Origin: CAITSH01 sp945892985 | GTDB taxonomy: Bacteria > Pseudomonadota > Gammaproteobacteria > Burkholderiales > SG8-39 | Reading direction: 5' to 3' | Length of the DNA: 5,578 bases | Assembly: GCA_945892985.1 (NCBI GenBank) | Contig: CAMDDU010000097.1 | Span: forward strand, 1-5,578 | Shown here: positions 1-5,578 of the stretch, one piece after another | Numbering within the stretch: the stretch's first letter is position 1 | How the letters are laid out: the number at the start of each line of letters is the position of its first letter | The notes under the pieces: model-generated | The model's input: the letters and a program-made list of their open reading frames with translations, nothing else | Databases searched by the model: none | Told to the model about the DNA's origin: nothing | Position numbers and translations under genes: made by a program

Positions 1-64
1 AAACGGAATAGATCGGTAAGTCGTCGAGAGGTAGCCATGCGTAAATCATGCCAGATTTCTTCAT
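1..64 (-). CDS. possible 5' end of an unidentified ORF, cut by the window edge
   Basis: A minus-strand frame opens with ATG at 64-62 and runs 21 codons without a stop to the left edge. It begins MKKSGMIYAWLPLDDL. The same frame has a TAA eight codons before this ATG, so an ATG start would be here. Only a weak purine stretch (GAGAG) lies just before it, too close for a good ribosome binding site. It has the same direction as the oxygenase run but lies about 390 nt beyond the end of the Bug gene, so it may be separately expressed. I do not recognise the protein. A frame this short can be open by chance, so this is a weak call. Confidence 0.2.
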   Translation of the reverse strand, partial: MKKSGMIYAWLPLDDLPIYSV

Positions 65-456
65 GCTCTCGAACCCCGCAAACCCTTATTCCACGCGGCT
101 TTCAGACGATTCACCCATCTATAACACCCACTTGATTTGCAGAAGAGCCCTTATTAAAGGCGGCGCTGCGCATCGGGCTGATACGGATGCCTGGAGGGCG
201 ATCTAAACCTGGCTCAAGCGACGGGTTTTCGATCCAAAGCAGTGAGAAAAATTGCCGAGTCGAGGGGGAGTTTCACGCGCTCGGCACTTTTAACTGTATG
301 TCCTTACAGTACTTCTGCTGTGATCTGGCGCGGTTATCCTGAAATGCGCGTCAAAACCTTAATCATCGCGTGCGGGGCCTTCAATGCCGCCGTGCCCACA
401 GTTGTCGAGAACTTGCCAAATCGCGAACGACTTCCTCAACAGGACTGAGCACTCGA
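65..456. other. gene-poor stretch downstream of the oxygenase run
   Basis: I translated both strands and found no frame that resembles a protein family. A plus-strand frame of 68 codons at 242-448 exists but has no recognisable motif and no convincing ribosome binding site. On the minus strand all frames carry stops. The only structure I see is the stem-loop at about 246-286, listed separately. The region may be a simple intergenic spacer or a decayed remnant. I found no inverted terminal repeats or transposase pieces. Confidence 0.5.
246..286 (-). terminator. candidate rho-independent terminator for the minus-strand run
   Basis: Read on the minus strand, a 7-bp perfect inverted repeat (TGCCGAG at 286-280, CTCGGCA at 259-253) is followed by A and then TTTTT (251-247). 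The stem has five G:C pairs, but the loop is about 20 nt, longer than usual. It lies about 170 nt past the Bug gene stop, in the right orientation to end the oxygenase transcript. A shorter T-run (TTTT at 287-291 region) follows on the plus strand, so it could also act the other way. Confidence 0.4.
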
Positions 457-1422
457 CTACTCTGTTTTTATGTTCATCGGTTTGATCACGCCGTCCCACT
501 TCGCGCGGTAGCGTTTGAGCCAGGCGATTGAATCGGCCTGCGACAGGGCGATGGGCACCGTGTCCACGCCGCGCAATTTGTTGCGAATATCGGTGGAATT
601 GACCGCCTCGGTGGCGGCAGCGTGGAGTGCGTCCACCACCGCCTGCGGGGTACCAGCCTTGACCATCATTACGTACGAGAACAGTACTTCGAAGCCCTCG
701 AATCCCTGCTCGGTCATGGTGGGTACGTCGGGCGCGACCTCAGAGCGGGTCACGTCAGAGTACGCGAGCATGCGCATCTTGCCCGCTCTGGCTTGCGCTA
801 GTACAGAGGTGGAGATCACCATGGCAGCTTGCACCTCGGCGGACGTCAATGCCATTAGCACCGGGGGGTTGCCCTTGTAGGGTATGTGGCTCGCACGCAT
901 GCCGGTCACCGCCTGCAGGTAGGCCATCGATAGGTGCGAGGGGAGTCCGTTACCGGCCGAGCCGTAATTGAGGTTGTCCTTCTTTGAGAGTTCGACCAGG
1001 TCCTTTACAGACCGGACGGGCAGATCCGTCGGCACGACCAGCATCTGGCCGAACTTCGCAAGCACGGACACCGGCACAAAATCCTTCTCCGGGTCAAAGG
1101 GCATACTCTTGAACAGGCTGGGATTGGCGGTGAAGGTGGTGTCAATGGACGAGAGTACGGTGTAGCCGTCCGCCGGGGCATTTAGTACTGCAGTGGCTGC
1201 TATCTGGCCACCCGCTCCCGGGCGACTTTCCACAATCATGGGCTACTTGAAACGCTCTTCCATTTTGCTTGCCACAAGGCGTGTGAAAATGTCGAGCGGC
1301 CCACCAGCCGTGGAGGTGGCGATAAAGCGCACCGGTTTGGACGGGAACGACTGGGCGATGGTGTTGGCGGATAGGGCCATTGATAACGCAATGGCTGCAA
1401 GCCCTGTCGGGATGATGTTCAT
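457..1422 (-). pseudogene. Bug/TctC-family periplasmic solute-binding protein, interrupted by an amber codon
   Basis: Bug (TctC-like) proteins bind carboxylates, often aromatic or dicarboxylic acids, in the periplasm for tripartite tricarboxylate transporters. From ATG 1422 the frame gives a signal peptide (MNIIPTGLAAIALSMALSA, cleavage likely near residue 24), then the mature-start motif FPSKPVRFI and GGPLDIFTRL (40-49). Codon 60 (1245-1243) is TAG. The frame continues unbroken with PMIVESRPGAGGQ, then GSAGNG (154-159), SHL, HIPYKG and APDVPTMTEQG, all typical of the family. Total length would be 321 codons, normal for Bug. GGAG lies 6 nt before the ATG, and the gene starts 15 nt after the upstream beta-subunit stop, so it is in the operon. 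The stop replaces the Gln of the usual GQPVVVENRPG-type motif, so a single C-to-T change (CAG to TAG) explains it. A restart at ATG 1239 would make 260 residues without signal peptide or first lobe strand, so function is doubtful. Sequencing error or amber suppression remain possible. No TctA/TctB partner is in the window. Confidence 0.88.
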
Positions 1423-1428
1423 GTGGCG

Positions 1429-1432
1429 CTCC
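1429..1432 (-). promoter_or_regulatory. ribosome binding site of the Bug gene
   Basis: GGAG on the minus strand lies 6 nt before ATG 1422. It supports translation starting at the signal peptide, upstream of the amber codon, rather than at the internal ATG 1239. Confidence 0.7.
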
Positions 1433-1437
1433 GATGC

Positions 1438-1917
1438 TTAAACGGGGATATGCGTGAACATATCAAGAACACGCGTGTCGGTGACTACGGTGCGTCTGCT
1501 GATGCGCCAGACACCCTCGCGCACCGCGAGCGTGTCCTCGTAGTGCCCGACCATGTACAGCGATGAGACGCCGTCTGGCAATGTACGGAAAATTGAAAAG
1601 GGCGACACTGCTAGTGCCTTGTCTCCTTGCTGCGTCACAACTGGCGCGCCGATGACATGACGGCGTTGAGCGGGGTCACACACATGCTGAACGACTTCGG
1701 AGAGCGTCTTCTCCAGTTCTCCACGCGTGGCCAGCCACCAGGTCATCCATTGGCGGATTTCGGTGCTGTAAGCGCGCAGTTCGTACACGCCATCGGATTC
1801 AAAGAGTGCCAGCCAACCCGTCAGGTCGTGTCCATCGAGCAGCAATCCGGTGCGCAGCACCACCGAGCGTACCGCCTCGATGGCCAGGGCATCCATGTTT
1901 GGGGCACTGGTGCTCAT
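1438..1917 (-). CDS. ring-hydroxylating oxygenase beta (small) subunit, second pair
   Basis: This 159-residue protein fits the small subunit of aromatic ring-hydroxylating oxygenases (SnoaL/NTF2-like fold), which holds the alpha3beta3 hexamer together and carries no metal. Visible family features are an N-terminal helix ending in LLDGHDLTGWLALFESDGVYEL (about 26-47), a central strand pair around RRHVIGAPVV, and the C-terminal VWRISRRTVVTDTRVLD followed by FTHIPV, much like small subunits of the terephthalate/benzoate/anthranilate group. I chose ATG 1917 rather than the longer in-frame start at 1965. It overlaps the alpha stop as ATGA and has GAGG 7 nt upstream, whereas the extra 16 residues (MGTHDGPRCIGHRGKR) do not look like the family and read through the alpha C-terminus. 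Translational coupling to alpha is likely. The Bug gene follows after 15 nt. The exact substrate class is not determinable. Confidence 0.85.
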   Translation of the reverse strand: MSTSAPNMDALAIEAVRSVVLRTGLLLDGHDLTGWLALFESDGVYELRAYSTEIRQWMTWWLATRGELEKTLSEVVQHVCDPAQRRHVIGAPVVTQQGDKALAVSPFSIFRTLPDGVSSLYMVGHYEDTLAVREGVWRISRRTVVTDTRVLDMFTHIPV

Positions 1918-3098
1918 ACGCTTACCTCGATGTCCGATGCAGCGCGGCCCATCATGCGTGCCCATTCTTTGTAGTAGGCACGAAGATTGGCGTCGTCAGT
2001 CGGATTGAGGTCTTCCTCGCGGGCGAGGATACTGTGACGTACTCCTTCAGCACACATCGAGCGAAACTGCGACTCCACCGCGATTACATCCTCCGGCAGG
2101 TTGCGCCCGGTCGGCCCCCAGAACAGGTTGTGGTGCTTGAGCCGGATCGCGCGTTGCTCCGCACTATCGCCCTTTACCCCAAGGCCCCGCCACTCCACCA
2201 GCGTGACACCCGCTTCAAGCGGAACCATCCGGTCAAGCCGCACAACGTTTGAGCGGATGTTGATCATCAAGTCGGGGAACAGGTTAATCACGCGCATCTC
2301 GCTATCGCGCATGCCTGGCAAGGCCCCGCCGATGATGCCCTCGTAGCCGCCGCGGCTGTAATCGACCTTGGCGACTTCGCCGTCGGTCCAGTAACCGCTA
2401 TGACCGTGTGGGAAAATGCGCAGCTTCATCGGACTGGTCTTGCCCATGACCCAGGGCAACGATATACGGTTGGAAGCGTGCAGCATGCTGTGATAGCGCT
2501 CGCTGTTGTTGTCCTGCCACAGCTTCCAATTGGTCTTGAGCACCGCCTTGTGAAAGTGGAAGACCTCCAGTGGCACGGTGCCTAACTGAAGCAGGAAGCC
2601 GACTGTGACGTCGCCGAGGAACTCTCGCAGCCCTGGCGTGGACTCGTCCAGACAGGCGAACACCAGTCCACCCAGTACCTCGCAGCGCACCGCGATCAAC
2701 CCCAGTTCAGACTTGTCCAGTTTCACCGCTTCATAGCCTGCGGGCTTCGCCACCGATCGTAGCTTGCCATCCAACCCGTAGTCCCAGTGGTGGTAGAAAC
2801 AAGTGAACGATTCCGCGTTGCCGGAGTCCTTTCGCACTACCTCCGCCGCCCGGTGGCGACATATGTTGTAGAAGGCGCGCACCGTGAGGTCCTGACCGCG
2901 AACGATAAGGATGGGTTTGCCGGCGATTTGCGTACTACGGTAGTCCCCGGGGCCGGCCACTTCGCTTTCATGGCAGACGAACTGCCATACTTTTCCAAGT
3001 AGCTTGTCACGCTCCTCGGCGAACACTGCTGGATCGGTAAAGATGCGGTTGTCCAGGTAGTGGGTGGCGGGTATGCGTGGGGCGGCCTGAGTAATCAT
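1914..3098 (-). CDS. Rieske ring-hydroxylating oxygenase alpha subunit, second pair (divergent)
   Basis: This 394-residue catalytic subunit of a Rieske non-heme iron oxygenase would add oxygen to an aromatic substrate using electrons from an external reductase. The Rieske [2Fe-2S] ligands are C80, H82, C100 and H103 (C-X-H-X17-C-X2-H). The catalytic domain shows NWKLWQDNNSERYHSMLH (190-207), giving iron ligands H203 and probably H207, and a likely carboxylate D337 in LPEDVIAVESQFR. Two things are odd. The two His are separated by three residues, whereas the usual motif is (D/E)-X2-H-X4-H. The Rieske motif also reads YHHW where most relatives have YHGW. ATG 3098 is preferred over the in-frame TTG 3122: it begins MITQAAPRIPATHYL, with AGGA 11 nt upstream. 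It follows the first beta gene after 127 nt and overlaps its own beta by ATGA. Compared with the first alpha it is shorter (394 against 437) and clearly different, so it is not a recent duplicate. Substrate unknown. Confidence 0.88.
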   Translation of the reverse strand: MITQAAPRIPATHYLDNRIFTDPAVFAEERDKLLGKVWQFVCHESEVAGPGDYRSTQIAGKPILIVRGQDLTVRAFYNICRHRAAEVVRKDSGNAESFTCFYHHWDYGLDGKLRSVAKPAGYEAVKLDKSELGLIAVRCEVLGGLVFACLDESTPGLREFLGDVTVGFLLQLGTVPLEVFHFHKAVLKTNWKLWQDNNSERYHSMLHASNRISLPWVMGKTSPMKLRIFPHGHSGYWTDGEVAKVDYSRGGYEGIIGGALPGMRDSEMRVINLFPDLMINIRSNVVRLDRMVPLEAGVTLVEWRGLGVKGDSAEQRAIRLKHHNLFWGPTGRNLPEDVIAVESQFRSMCAEGVRHSILAREEDLNPTDDANLRAYYKEWARMMGRAASDIEVSV

Positions 3099-3225
3099 AA
3101 TTAATACATTCCTGTAATCCAATGATTAAGCATTCTGATAACTGTTCGTACTATCAGTGATGAATTGGATGCTAATGATGTCCTGAAGCCATTGAAGCAC
3201 CATATTCAGGCAAGCGGCGAAGTTT
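3099..3225 (-). other. 127-nt gap between the two oxygenase pairs
   Basis: This is the only sizeable gap inside the gene run and is more AT-rich than its neighbours. Going down the minus strand it holds an AGGA (3113-3110) that serves the second alpha gene, a two-codon frame ATG-TAT-TAA (3109-3101) just before the true ATG, and a 6-bp inverted repeat (CTGATA 3135-3140, TATCAG 3152-3157, 11-nt loop). There is no T-run after the repeat, so it is not a typical terminator. It could hold an internal promoter or an mRNA processing site, but I see no clear -35/-10 pair. Confidence 0.5.
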
Positions 3226-3738
3226 CTAGAAGTATAGGAAGAGGGGTTCAAACGCCGCATCGCAGTTGGCGAGCATGACTTTCTTCCGAGCAATTTTGAA
3301 ACTATCCCCATCGGGGTGCAGGTGATGGACGCTATGACCGGCAAAGATGCGTTCGATCGGCTGCGGCAGTGTGGGTCGATGCTCGAGCATGAAAAAGACC
3401 GAGCGCACCGTAATTTCCCCTGAGTCCGCGTCCATATTATCGATGCAGGTGTTCGATACTTGGCGAACTGCCCGCGAATGTGGCAATTGAGCGAAAACCT
3501 TCGGGTGGCGCAAGCGCTGAATACGATTATTCATGATTTCGCGGTCATCGAACATCAGCGACACTTCACTCCATGGATCCTGCTGCTCCGGCCGGGCTGG
3601 CACCCAATAATAGCCGTCCGGCAGAAATAAGCCGATCCAGTCCTCGAAGCGACGCTCATCGAGCAGTCGCGACTCCATGACAAGAAATGAATCGACCCTG
3701 CGCTTTTGTTCGGTCAGGTCTGAAACGGTGGTGTTCAT
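3226..3738 (-). CDS. ring-hydroxylating oxygenase beta (small) subunit, first pair
   Basis: This 170-residue protein is a good match in pattern to small subunits of benzoate-, cumate- and biphenyl-type dioxygenases, which are structural partners of alpha. Recognisable stretches in order are SFLVMESRLLDERRFEDWIGLFLPDGYYWVP, the DPWSEVSLMFDDRE segment, NRIQRLRHPKVFAQLPHSR with VRQVSNT, the strand TVRSVFFMLEHRP, and the C-terminal KIARKKVMLANCDA ending in EPLFLYF. ATG 3738 is chosen over the longer in-frame start at 3861. It overlaps the alpha stop as ATGA and has GGAG 8 nt upstream, and the additional 41 residues read through the alpha coding end and are rich in Arg and Gln without family character. 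It is likely translationally coupled to the first alpha. It shares only the general fold pattern with the second beta, so the two pairs probably form separate hexamers. Confidence 0.9.
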   Translation of the reverse strand: MNTTVSDLTEQKRRVDSFLVMESRLLDERRFEDWIGLFLPDGYYWVPARPEQQDPWSEVSLMFDDREIMNNRIQRLRHPKVFAQLPHSRAVRQVSNTCIDNMDADSGEITVRSVFFMLEHRPTLPQPIERIFAGHSVHHLHPDGDSFKIARKKVMLANCDAAFEPLFLYF

Positions 3739-5048
3739 GAGCTTGGCTCCGTCATGTAGCGAAGGTAGCCCGAGCTGTACTGGTTGCGCATGACCACTTC
3801 GCTGGTTCCGCCGCCGCGCTTGCTTGCATCGTCGGCCATATGGCGGTTGAACCATACCCATGGCTGAGCTTCGCTTGCCAGCCCGCCCTGGACCCGTCGG
3901 AACATTTCAACATCGTCCGATTGAATAAGCGACCCGGCGGAGTGAGTGACATTCAGATAGCGGATGAGTTGCCGGTTTATTTCATCCGGCGCACCCTTGA
4001 GGCGAATGGGGTAGACGCGGATCTCGGTATGATCGGGCGCGATCGGTCGGATGGTGCGCACGTGGCTGGACGCGAGCTGCATGACTACGCTTGGATAAAC
4101 AATCACGTTGTGAAAAAAATCGGTCATGATTTCATCGACCCGTTCCGGCGAATGGCGCTCGCGCAATGCGGCGCAATGGGCCTCGAACAAGGGCCCGCCG
4201 CGTGACTCATGATTGAAGGGGAGCGGACCGCAGTAGGATGATCCCCAGTCAAGGCCGACCGCGGCGACCGAGTCGAATTTGGAGCCCTGCTCCTTCGATT
4301 CCATATGGACGCCGGTATCATCACCATAGCGCCGCCGGAACTGCCGGTCTGCGTCATTGGTCGTGCAGGCGTGAGAGAAGGGCGGGTGATAGTTGTCGTT
4401 AAGATTCTCGATTTGCGCCTTCCAGTTGCCGCGCACAATGTATTTGTGAACGCCGCCAGTTACGTCCAATTCGCCTTCGGGAGAGCGGTCCGCGATTAAG
4501 TCGATGCAGCGTTTCGCATCTCCTAGAAACTCAGGTAAATCGGGCAGTGGATCGTTCTTGGGGGCGAGGCTGGCGAAGATGAATCCGCGATAACTCCCAA
4601 CCCGTGGAACGCTCGCAAGGCCGAATACCGCGTGGTCGGACATGTCGTAGCGCTCAGCATAGGCGTCACGAATCGGCGCAAGCAGCAATTCACCGTTGGT
4701 GCGGAAGGTCCAGCCGTGGTAGCCGCAGCGGATGGTGTTGCCTGTGTTTCCGCGCTCATCCGTCACAATCATTACGCCGCGATGGGCGCAGCGGTTGTGC
4801 AGGACATGCACGCGCCCGTCTTTGTGGCGAACGACAATGACGGGCTGCAGTCCCATCCAGGCTGTTACATAGTCGCCTTCATTGGGTAACTGGCTGTCGT
4901 GTGCAAGGTAGATCCAGGCGCGCCCGAAAATGCGTTGCATCTCAAGTTTGAAGATTTCCGTGTCCAGGTAGAGCTGCCGGTTGACGCGGTCAGGCTGGAC
5001 AAGTTCGCCGAAATCAGGTTTCGGCCACGGGGCATGGGGAGCATTCAT
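3735..5048 (-). CDS. Rieske ring-hydroxylating oxygenase alpha subunit, first pair
   Basis: This 437-residue catalytic subunit is expected to hydroxylate or dihydroxylate an aromatic ring in the cytoplasm as part of an alpha3beta3 complex. The Rieske domain (about 45-160) has C87, H89, C108 and H111 in CAHRG and CGYHGW, with 18 residues between the two pairs. The catalytic domain has NWKAQIENLNDNYHPPFSH (208-226): D218 matches the conserved acidic residue that links Rieske and iron centres, and H221 and H226 are iron ligands in the standard H-X4-H spacing. The third ligand is D378 or D379 in QSDDVEMFRRVQ, a hallmark of this family. Length and order fit a complete large subunit. ATG 5048 is the only reasonable start, since an in-frame TGA lies five codons upstream and the N-terminus looks like the family. 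There is no Shine-Dalgarno; the leader reads CCCCTCCT up to the ATG. It is the first gene of the run, divergent from a MarR regulator. The pattern resembles benzoate/terephthalate/salicylate-type enzymes, but the substrate is not determined. Confidence 0.93.
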   Translation of the reverse strand: MNAPHAPWPKPDFGELVQPDRVNRQLYLDTEIFKLEMQRIFGRAWIYLAHDSQLPNEGDYVTAWMGLQPVIVVRHKDGRVHVLHNRCAHRGVMIVTDERGNTGNTIRCGYHGWTFRTNGELLLAPIRDAYAERYDMSDHAVFGLASVPRVGSYRGFIFASLAPKNDPLPDLPEFLGDAKRCIDLIADRSPEGELDVTGGVHKYIVRGNWKAQIENLNDNYHPPFSHACTTNDADRQFRRRYGDDTGVHMESKEQGSKFDSVAAVGLDWGSSYCGPLPFNHESRGGPLFEAHCAALRERHSPERVDEIMTDFFHNVIVYPSVVMQLASSHVRTIRPIAPDHTEIRVYPIRLKGAPDEINRQLIRYLNVTHSAGSLIQSDDVEMFRRVQGGLASEAQPWVWFNRHMADDASKRGGGTSEVVMRNQYSSGYLRYMTEPSS

Positions 5049-5134
5049 AGGAGGGGCCGGTCAGTGGAATTGCAAGGTGCCTTTCGTGCATCGTTGAAGG
5101 GCGGCAGATTTATTGTGAGCTGATTGGGTATTTT

Positions 5135-5148
5135 GTTGTTGCAACAAC
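5135..5148. promoter_or_regulatory. candidate MarR operator, site 1 (perfect palindrome)
   Basis: GTTGTTGCAACAAC is a perfect 14-bp palindrome. It fits the size and symmetry of MarR-family operators and lies between the regulator and the operon it probably controls. It shares GTTG-N6-CAAC with site 2, with 10 of 14 positions identical. Confidence 0.6.
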
Positions 5149-5167
5149 TAACTTTTTTGCATATTAG
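5140..5167 (+). promoter_or_regulatory. candidate promoter of the MarR-type gene
   Basis: TTGCAA (5140-5145) and TATTAG (5162-5167) are separated by 16 bp and resemble sigma-70 -35 and -10 boxes (4 of 6 matches each). The boxes overlap operator site 1 and touch site 2, which would allow autorepression. This is a guess from consensus only. Confidence 0.3.
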
Positions 5168-5180
5168 TTGCGATAACAAC
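5167..5180. promoter_or_regulatory. candidate MarR operator, site 2 (imperfect dyad)
   Basis: GTTGCGATAACAAC repeats the GTTG-N6-CAAC pattern of site 1, with its centre 32 bp away, about three helical turns, so both would face the same side of the DNA. In addition CAACTAA (5145-5151) and TTAGTTG (5164-5170) form a 7-bp inverted repeat, so positions 5135-5180 make one large imperfect dyad. Confidence 0.55.
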
Positions 5181-5203
5181 AGTCGTCAAGTAGCATTGTC
5201 AGC

Positions 5204-5578
5204 ATGTCACGCTCTTCATCGCGCCAGCCGCGCGTAACTTCATACGATTTTCGGACCTTGCTGACGTACCGGATCCTCGTGCTTTCAAACACGCTGGGAA
5301 AGGGGGCGGCGAGGTTGTATGCGCGCCGCTACGGTGTACCTCTGGCGGAGTGGCGGCTGCTCGCCGCGCTGATGATCGCCGGGCCTTCGAGCGTGAATAG
5401 TCTTGCCGCAGCGCTTGGAACCGACAAGGGCTGGATAAGCCGGACGGTCACCGGGTTGGTCAACAAGGAGCTGGTTAAGTTGAGCCCAGATCCGGACGAT
5501 GCACGCCGCTTCTACATCGAGCCAAAAGCTGCGGGACGCGCGCTCTACAACAATATCCTACCGGCGGCGCGGGCGCGC
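5204..5578 (+). CDS. MarR-family transcriptional regulator, 3' end cut by the window
   Basis: 125 codons are open from ATG 5204 to the right edge. MarR proteins are dimeric winged-helix regulators, often repressors released by aromatic ligands. The pattern is typical: an N-terminal dimerisation helix (about 14-42), the EWRLLAALMIAGPSSVNSLA segment (49-68) with the first helices of the DNA-binding domain, a recognition helix around DKGWISRTVTGLVNKELV (74-91), and a wing at LSPDPDDARRFYIEPKAAG (93-111) with the characteristic D-X-R (D99, R101). The final dimerisation helix has only begun at the edge. An in-frame TAA lies ten codons upstream (5174-5176), and no other good start lies between; the ribosome binding site is weak. 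Divergent placement beside aromatic oxygenases suggests it controls them and itself. Ligand unknown. Confidence 0.9.
   Translation, partial: MSRSSSRQPRVTSYDFRTLLTYRILVLSNTLGKGAARLYARRYGVPLAEWRLLAALMIAGPSSVNSLAAALGTDKGWISRTVTGLVNKELVKLSPDPDDARRFYIEPKAAGRALYNNILPAARAR

Larger units (their letters stand above)
5049..5203. promoter_or_regulatory. divergent control region between the oxygenase run and marR-type gene
   Basis: This 155-nt region separates the divergent starts at 5048 (minus) and 5204 (plus). It must contain promoters for both genes. The part from 5111 to 5180 is AT-rich compared with the coding sequence and carries two similar dyad sites, listed separately. I could not find a convincing sigma-70 promoter for the minus strand. 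Confidence 0.7.

Noticed and set aside
242..448. Plus-strand 68-codon open frame
   Set aside because: No family resemblance, no convincing ribosome binding site, and mixed composition; it also overlaps the hairpin.
3099..3122. TTG start for the second alpha subunit
   Set aside because: It adds eight residues unlike the family, and the AGGA is placed for ATG 3098 instead.
3135..3157. Inverted repeat CTGATA/TATCAG as a terminator
   Set aside because: Short AT-rich arms and no T-run on either side.
3126..3344. Minus-strand 72-codon frame covering the end of the first beta gene and the gap
   Set aside because: Mostly out-of-frame overlap with the beta gene, with low-complexity character and no ribosome binding site.
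3739..3861. Longer start for the first beta subunit
   Set aside because: The added 41 residues overlap the alpha end out of frame and lack family character; ATG 3738 has GGAG and the ATGA overlap.
5113..5120. TTGTGAGC resembling half of a lac operator
   Set aside because: There is no matching second half and no LacI-type gene; coincidence is likely.
4899..5123. Plus-strand frame across the start of the first oxygenase gene
   Set aside because: It is the reverse of the alpha coding sequence and reads into the control region; no motif supports it.
1..5578. CRISPR arrays, tRNA/rRNA genes, insertion sequences
   Set aside because: I found no regularly spaced repeats, tRNA-like cloverleaf, rRNA sequence, transposase motif or terminal inverted repeats.

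Overview
The window looks like part of an aromatic-compound catabolic locus from a high-GC proteobacterium. A betaproteobacterium of the Burkholderiales type is most likely, because it carries a Bug/TctC-type periplasmic binding protein next to Rieske oxygenase genes. That taxonomic guess is inference; nothing in the window proves it.

Layout. One minus-strand gene run reads from about 5048 down to 457. In transcription order it holds: a Rieske ring-hydroxylating oxygenase alpha subunit (5048-3735); its small beta subunit (3738-3226); a 127-nt gap; a second, divergent Rieske alpha subunit (3098-1914); a second beta subunit (1917-1438); and a Bug-family solute-binding protein gene (1422-457). 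In both oxygenase pairs the alpha stop and beta start overlap as ATGA. The Bug gene is interrupted by an in-frame TAG at codon 60, where relatives typically have Gln, so it is annotated as a probable pseudogene. A stem-loop followed by a T-run at about 246-286 may end the transcript. Positions 65-456 hold no convincing gene. A minus-strand reading frame of 21 codons runs off the left edge.

On the right, a MarR-family regulator starts at 5204 on the plus strand, divergent from the oxygenase run, and is cut by the window edge. The 155-nt divergent region holds two GTTG-N6-CAAC sites (5135-5148 and 5167-5180), 32 bp apart centre to centre. One is a perfect palindrome, and together they form a larger imperfect dyad. 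These are the best candidates for MarR operators controlling both directions.

How it may work together (inference): an aromatic ligand relieves MarR repression. The two alpha/beta oxygenases then attack one or two related aromatic substrates, and the Bug protein would have delivered an aromatic acid to an importer. No ferredoxin, reductase, dehydrogenase, ring-cleavage enzyme or transporter membrane protein lies in the window, so electron supply and later steps must come from elsewhere. The substrate cannot be read from the sequence. The most unusual points are the amber codon in the Bug gene, the shortened iron-ligand spacing (H-X3-H) in the second alpha subunit, the paired operator-like dyads, and the absence of a Shine-Dalgarno sequence in front of the first oxygenase gene.
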